DNA from: JANNVK01 sp031430435
GTDB taxonomy: Bacteria; Acidobacteriota; Blastocatellia; Pyrinomonadales; Pyrinomonadaceae
Length of the DNA: 64,000 nucleotides
Direction: 5' to 3'
NCBI GenBank assembly: GCA_031430435.1
Contig: JANPBM010000037.1
Coordinates: forward strand, 23,794 to 87,793
Position 1 is the stretch's first letter, and the number at the start of each line of letters is the position of its first letter. The notes below the pieces were generated by a model. It ran no database searches. It was given only the letters and a program-made list of their open reading frames with translations, and was not told the origin of the DNA. A program made the position numbers and the translations under genes. Shown one piece after another: positions 60,062 through 64,000 of this stretch.

Positions 60062-62806
60062 ATGGCACTAAGTTGGAATGAAATTAAAGATCGGGCGTTG
60101 AATTTCTCGAAAGAATGGGCTGAAACTGTCAGCGAAGATGCGGACGCAAAGCCGTTTTTGGTCGAATTCTTTAATGTTTTCGGCATCAGCAGCAAAAAAG
60201 TCGGTTCGTTTGAGCATCGCGTTAAAAAGTTGGACGAACGCGACGGTTATATTGATTTGTTGTGGAAAGGCACAATTTTAATCGAGATGAAGAGTCGCGG
60301 CAAGAATCTCGACAAAGCGTTTATTCAAGCAAAAGATTATCTTCACGGATTAAAACAGCACGAACTCCCGAAATATATTCTTATCTCGGATTTTGAATAT
60401 TTTCGGTTATATGACCTTGAAGAAGATAAGTTAATCGAGTTCAAACTAAGCGAACTTGTCGGTAATGTTCAGCATTTCGGTTATCTGCTCGGTTATCAAA
60501 AAAAGATTTACAAAGAACAAGATCCGGCTAATATTAAAGCGGCGGAATTGATGGGAAAACTTCACGACCGTTTAGAAGAAATCGGTTATGTCGGGCATCC
60601 GTTGGAAGTTTATTTGGTGCGTCTTTTGTTTTGTTTATTTGCCGAAGACACGACAATTTTTAATAAACAACAATTTGAGGATTTTATTAAACAACGCACA
60701 AATGAAGACGGAAGCGACCTTGCCGCAAAGTTGCAGGAACTTTTTCAAGTCTTAAATACCGCAAAAGAAAATCGTTTCACAAATTTAGACGAACAGCTTG
60801 CCGATTTTCCCTATGTCAACGGAAAATTATTTGACGAAATTTTACCGACCGCAAGTTTTGATGCAAAGATGCGACAATCTTTGTTGGAATGTTGTTATTT
60901 GGATTGGAGCAAAATCTCGCCCGCAATTTTCGGTTCGATGTTTCAAAGCGTGATGAATCCGATAGAACGTCGTAATCTCGGCGCTCATTACACGTCTGAA
61001 ACTAATATTTTAAAACTCATCAAACCGCTTTTCTTGGACGAACTTTGGAAAGAGTTTGAAGGCATTAAAGACAGCAAAAACAAACTGCAAGATTTTCATC
61101 AACGGTTAAGCACGCTGAAATTTCTTGATCCGGCGTGCGGTTGCGGAAATTTTTTGGTTATCACTTACCGAGAGTTGCGTCTGCTCGAATTAGAGATTTT
61201 GCGGTCGTTGCGTAAAAGCGGACAAGCGGTTTTAAACGTCAGCGATATTATTTGGCTTGATGTTGATATGATGCACGGCATAGAATTTGAAGAATTCCCC
61301 GCCCGCATTGCCGAAGTTGCGATGTGGCTGATCGACCATCAAATGAATATGCAAATAAGCAACGAATTCGGGCAATATTTTGTCCGTTTGCCGTTGAAAA
61401 AGTCTGCCAAGATTGTTCACGGCAACGCTTTGCAGATTGATTGGGAAGAAGTTGCGCCAAAAAGCGAACTTTCATTTATTCTCGGCAATCCGCCTTTTAT
61501 TGGTTCGCGGATAATGAATAAAGAGCAAAAGCAAGATTTAACCGTTGTTTTTGAACACACAAAAAACATCGGCGATTTAGATTATGTTACGGCTTGGTAT
61601 ATTAAAGCCGCGAAATATATTCAAACTACCAATATCAAAGTTGCTTTTGTTTCAACTAATTCGATTGTGCAAGGCGAGCAAACGAGTCTGCTTTGGCAAG
61701 ATATGCTTTACAAATACAACGTCAAAATTCATTTTGCCCATCGAACCTTCAAATGGAGCAACGAAGCAAAAGGAAACGCGGCGGTTTATTGTGTGATAAT
61801 CGGTTTTGCCAACTTTGATATAACCAATAAACGGCTTTTTGTGTATGAAGATATTCGCGGTGAAAGTCTTGAATTGAAAGCCGCAAATATAAATCCGTAT
61901 TTGGTTGACGCAAAAGATATTTTAATCGACAAAAAATCGAGTCCGATTTGTAATGTGCCGAAAATAGTGTTTGGAAATATGCCGAACGACGGCGGACATT
62001 TACTCTTTACCACCAAAGAAAAAGAGTTGTTTTTACAAAAAGAACCCGAAGCCGAAAAATACTTTAAGCCGATGATTTCCGCGTTTGAATTTTTAAACGG
62101 TGAAGAACGTTGGTGTTTATGGTTGCAAGACGCACAGCCCGGCGAAATTAAAAAATTAAATGAAGTGCTGAAAGTTGTTTCCGAAGTAAAATCTTACAGA
62201 TTGAAAAGCACCCGCGAGGCAACGCAAAAATTGGCTCAAACCCCAACGCTTTTTGGCGAAATAAGACAGCCTTCGGGAGATTTTATTTTGATTCCGCGTG
62301 TCAGTTCGGAAAATCGAAAATATATTCCGATGGGATTTTTTAACGATACCGTAATTGTCAGCGATACTTGTTTATCGGTCAATAGTGTCGCCACTTTGTA
62401 TCATTTCGGCGTTCTGCAATCAGTAATGCACATGGCGTGGGTCAATTACGTTTGCGGCAGATTAAAAAGTGATTACAGATATTCAAACACAATCGTTTAC
62501 AACAATTTCCCGTGGGCAGAAAATCCGACGGCGAAACAAATCAAAACAATCGAGGAAAAAGCCGCGAAAGTCTTGGAAACCAGAGCGTTATTCCCGAACA
62601 GTTCGCTCGCCGATCTATACGATCCGCTGACAATGCCGCCCGCGTTGGTCAAAGCCCACAACGAACTCGATAAAGCCGTTGACCTTGCATACCGCCCGCA
62701 ACCTTTTACAAACGAAGCAAACAGAATGGTTTATCTGTTTGAACTCTATGAAAAATACACGGCGGGTTTATTTATTGAAACAAAGGTAAAAAAGAAAAGA
62801 AAGTGA
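60062..62806 (+). CDS. MmeI-like type IIL restriction-modification enzyme
   Basis: A 914-residue single polypeptide matching MmeI length and opening almost word for word in family terms (MALSWNEIKDRALNFSKEWA, DAKPFLVEFFNVFGI). Near 75-90 is the nuclease site (GYIDLLWKGTILIEMKSRGK, acidic residue then E-x-K). The gamma-class N6-adenine methyltransferase is at about 300-600, with AdoMet motif LDPACGCGNFLV near 360 and catalytic NPPF (LGNPPFIGS) near 478. The C-terminal part, including FPWAENPT and the NELDKAVD... tail, is the target-recognition region and a helical end. These enzymes methylate and, when unmethylated sites are present, cut about 20 bases away. No other restriction or BREX/DISARM gene is adjacent. 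It is flanked by direct repeats. Confidence 0.9.
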   Translation: MALSWNEIKDRALNFSKEWAETVSEDADAKPFLVEFFNVFGISSKKVGSFEHRVKKLDERDGYIDLLWKGTILIEMKSRGKNLDKAFIQAKDYLHGLKQHELPKYILISDFEYFRLYDLEEDKLIEFKLSELVGNVQHFGYLLGYQKKIYKEQDPANIKAAELMGKLHDRLEEIGYVGHPLEVYLVRLLFCLFAEDTTIFNKQQFEDFIKQRTNEDGSDLAAKLQELFQVLNTAKENRFTNLDEQLADFPYVNGKLFDEILPTASFDAKMRQSLLECCYLDWSKISPAIFGSMFQSVMNPIERRNLGAHYTSETNILKLIKPLFLDELWKEFEGIKDSKNKLQDFHQRLSTLKFLDPACGCGNFLVITYRELRLLELEILRSLRKSGQAVLNVSDIIWLDVDMMHGIEFEEFPARIAEVAMWLIDHQMNMQISNEFGQYFVRLPLKKSAKIVHGNALQIDWEEVAPKSELSFILGNPPFIGSRIMNKEQKQDLTVVFEHTKNIGDLDYVTAWYIKAAKYIQTTNIKVAFVSTNSIVQGEQTSLLWQDMLYKYNVKIHFAHRTFKWSNEAKGNAAVYCVIIGFANFDITNKRLFVYEDIRGESLELKAANINPYLVDAKDILIDKKSSPICNVPKIVFGNMPNDGGHLLFTTKEKELFLQKEPEAEKYFKPMISAFEFLNGEERWCLWLQDAQPGEIKKLNEVLKVVSEVKSYRLKSTREATQKLAQTPTLFGEIRQPSGDFILIPRVSSENRKYIPMGFFNDTVIVSDTCLSVNSVATLYHFGVLQSVMHMAWVNYVCGRLKSDYRYSNTIVYNNFPWAENPTAKQIKTIEEKAAKVLETRALFPNSSLADLYDPLTMPPALVKAHNELDKAVDLAYRPQPFTNEANRMVYLFELYEKYTAGLFIETKVKKKRK

Positions 62807-62810
62807 AATG

Positions 62811-62940
62811 CTCAGAGTACAAATTTCAATTTGATAACCGTAAGCGAAGCAAAACGGTTGACACTCACGCGAAATTCAAGTTTATTTTGTCCGTAAACTC
62901 TTCGCTGAAGCGAATTTATCAAACTGAAGTTTGTACTCTT
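62811..62940. repeat. Right flanking repeat of the MmeI-like gene
   Basis: Starts four bases after the stop of the enzyme gene and matches 59855-59994 in the same orientation: identical for the first 50 bases, then a diverged 15-base block, then a near-identical AATTCAAGTTTATTTTGTCC(G)TAAACTCTTCGCTGAAGCG segment and the TGAAGTTTGTACTCT end. Left and right copies are thus direct repeats bounding the gene, each with a partial inverted end. Confidence 0.82.
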
Positions 62941-62961
62941 AACAATAAACTCCGGACTTGA

Positions 62962-63124
62962 GTAATGCCTCGACAAAAAGTTTCACTCGAAAAAAAGAAA
63001 TAGTTTCAGCCGCAGATTTACGCGGAGAAACACGGATTTTCATTGATTGGTTTTGCTTTGTCGGCGAAATCTGCGTTTATTCGCGGCTGAAAATTGTTTT
63101 CTTGACTTTTTATCGAGGAATTAC
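62962..63124. repeat. MITE-like palindromic element, copy D
   Basis: GTAATGCCTCGACAAAAAGT (62963-62982) pairs with ACTTTTTATCGAGGAATTAC (63105-63124). An interior inverted pair TTTCAGCCGCAGATTT near 63004 and AAATCTGCG...GCGGCTGAAA near 63067-63092 forms the stem. The ends match copy A at 1926-2195 and copy B at 7045-7190, defining one element family in this genome. No gene inside. Confidence 0.8.
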
Positions 63125-63220
63125 GAATTAAAAAAATAAATGTATATTTTTCTGAATAATCAGAGTAGAATCATTTCTATTCAAGGGGGAAAATCAATAA
63201 ATGTAGAGGAGCAAAATAAA

Positions 63221-63883
63221 ATGGATAAAAGACAACAGTCGGATACCGATATGGTAAACACTGCCGCTAATTTTTTTACACCGCGAATGGCTGATTTTAT
63301 GCAAAACCGAGTTGCGGCTGTCAAAATACCGATGCTGACACAAAAAGTTTTCAGTATTTCAACACACCGCGAAGCCCAAATCTCAGGCACAGGAACGAGC
63401 AAACTAAAAACCGCCGTTACTTCCAATCAGTTTGACGAACTTTGGGACACAATGAAAAATATAGTTAACTTTGCGACCGTGATGGCAGCAGACATCGAAG
63501 GTTTAGAAAATAAGTTCCGTATGCCGCGAAGTCACAGCCGCCGAAACTTAATCGCTTCTGCCAAGGTTTTTGCCGCCGATGCCGTAAACTTTAAAGACGA
63601 TTTTATAAATTACGGAATATCCGCAGACTTTATCAACGATTTATTAACCAAAGCCGACAACCTTGAACAATCGATTTTAGAAACAAGTTCGGCAACCGAA
63701 GCAAGAGTCGGAGCAGTCAGCGAACTCGGTATAGATGTCAAAGCGGCGGTGGAATTAGTCCGCCAACTTAATCCGATTGTGCGAATGATTTACCGCAACG
63801 ATCCGGCAAACCTCGCGGCGTGGACTTTTGCCAGTCATGTCCAACGCCCTGCTAAAACAAAGCCGAAACTGCCGCCCGCTTGA
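63221..63883 (+). CDS. Helical protein of unknown function
   Basis: Start at ATG 63221, which has an AGAGGAG ribosome site nine bases upstream; the frame extends to 63140 without support. The 220-residue protein is soluble and almost entirely helical, with a Met-rich opening (MDKRQQSDTDMVNTAANFFTPR), a basic segment (RMPRSHSRRNLIASAK) and a final Lys/Pro-rich tail (RPAKTKPKLPPA). I do not recognise the family; it is not a membrane or exported protein. It is followed directly by the 7-bp tandem repeat. Confidence 0.7.
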   Translation: MDKRQQSDTDMVNTAANFFTPRMADFMQNRVAAVKIPMLTQKVFSISTHREAQISGTGTSKLKTAVTSNQFDELWDTMKNIVNFATVMAADIEGLENKFRMPRSHSRRNLIASAKVFAADAVNFKDDFINYGISADFINDLLTKADNLEQSILETSSATEARVGAVSELGIDVKAAVELVRQLNPIVRMIYRNDPANLAAWTFASHVQRPAKTKPKLPPA

Positions 63884-64000
63884 GAATTGAGAATTGAGAA
63901 TTGAGAATTGAGAATTGAGAATTGAGAATTGAGAATTGAGAATTGAGAATTGAGAATTGAGAATTGAGAATTGAGAATTGAGAATTGAGAATTGAGAATT
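63880..64000. repeat. 7-bp tandem repeat (GAGAATT) running off the window
   Basis: At least 17 perfect head-to-tail copies of GAGAATT occupy the last 121 bases and continue beyond the window edge. It starts at the stop codon of the preceding gene. Heptamer periods do not preserve reading frame, so copy number could vary without a protein frame being conserved. It could be a mutable or phase-variable tract, an intergenic repeat, or partly an assembly artefact. Confidence 0.9.

Noticed and set aside
60062..62806. MmeI-like gene as PglX of a BREX system or DrmMI of DISARM
   Set aside because: No brx, pgl, drmA or drmB gene is near; N-terminal nuclease site and length fit a stand-alone MmeI-type enzyme better.
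63140..63883. Longer start (247 codons) for the last gene
   Set aside because: The ATG at 63221 has the strong AGAGGAG site and the upstream part has no protein-like character.

Overview
The window is 64 kb of a moderately AT-rich bacterial chromosome with core metabolism genes on both strands. It also carries many AT-rich palindromic repeats, families common in soil and freshwater bacteria (S41 protease, DUF4097, ECF sigma with zinc-finger anti-sigma, cyanobacteria-like Ser/Thr kinase, Rcp1-type receiver), and a partial type III secretion locus. The gene mix and protein style suggest an Acidobacteriota-like organism (Blastocatellia/Pyrinomonadaceae type). That is inference from gene content only; there is no rRNA gene in the window to settle it.

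Layout. 1-5.7 kb: a partial unknown gene divergent from a MarR regulator across a four-box operator, then a DUF402 protein, a palindromic MITE-like element, a biotin-dependent carboxylase beta subunit, and a long decayed stretch with a sigma-54 activator pseudogene. 5.7-14 kb is housekeeping: tRNA-Leu, secG, tpiA, ruvX, a probably inactive S41 protease, rho, engB, hemD and a sugar nucleotidyltransferase. 14-21 kb: an Rpn-like nuclease gene inserted between the nucleotidyltransferase and an AmgK-like sugar kinase, a two-gene AbiE-like nucleotidyltransferase pair, asnS, and two PD-(D/E)XK nuclease genes each broken by one small lesion.

21-30 kb: a minus-strand operon for a type III secretion export core (SctR, SctS, SctT, a FliO-like protein, SctQ, a FliK/SctP-like protein, a TPR protein, a membrane-anchored FGE-fold protein). 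Divergent to it are a DUF1521 protein carrying the GDPH autocleavage motif and a SycD-like TPR chaperone candidate. I read this as secretion apparatus parts facing a chaperone/substrate pair. SctU, SctV, SctN, SctJ and SctC are not in the window.

30-48 kb: a 1250-residue exported HEAT-repeat protein, an outer-membrane barrel candidate, a three-gene signalling operon (PAS histidine kinase, Rcp1-like receiver, REC-PAS-GGDEF-EAL), dcd, an ECF sigma/anti-sigma/DUF4097 operon, comM/yifB and a GlcD-type oxidase. 48-64 kb: an OLD-like ATPase-TOPRIM gene abutting a truncated gene, a Ser/Thr kinase, pcrA, stacked and nested palindromic elements, an isochorismatase with an overlapping tiny membrane protein, a secreted alpha/beta hydrolase, and a stand-alone MmeI-like restriction-modification enzyme flanked by 130-bp direct repeats. 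It ends in an unknown helical protein followed by a 7-bp tandem repeat that runs off the edge. No CRISPR array, rRNA gene, prophage or classical insertion sequence was seen.
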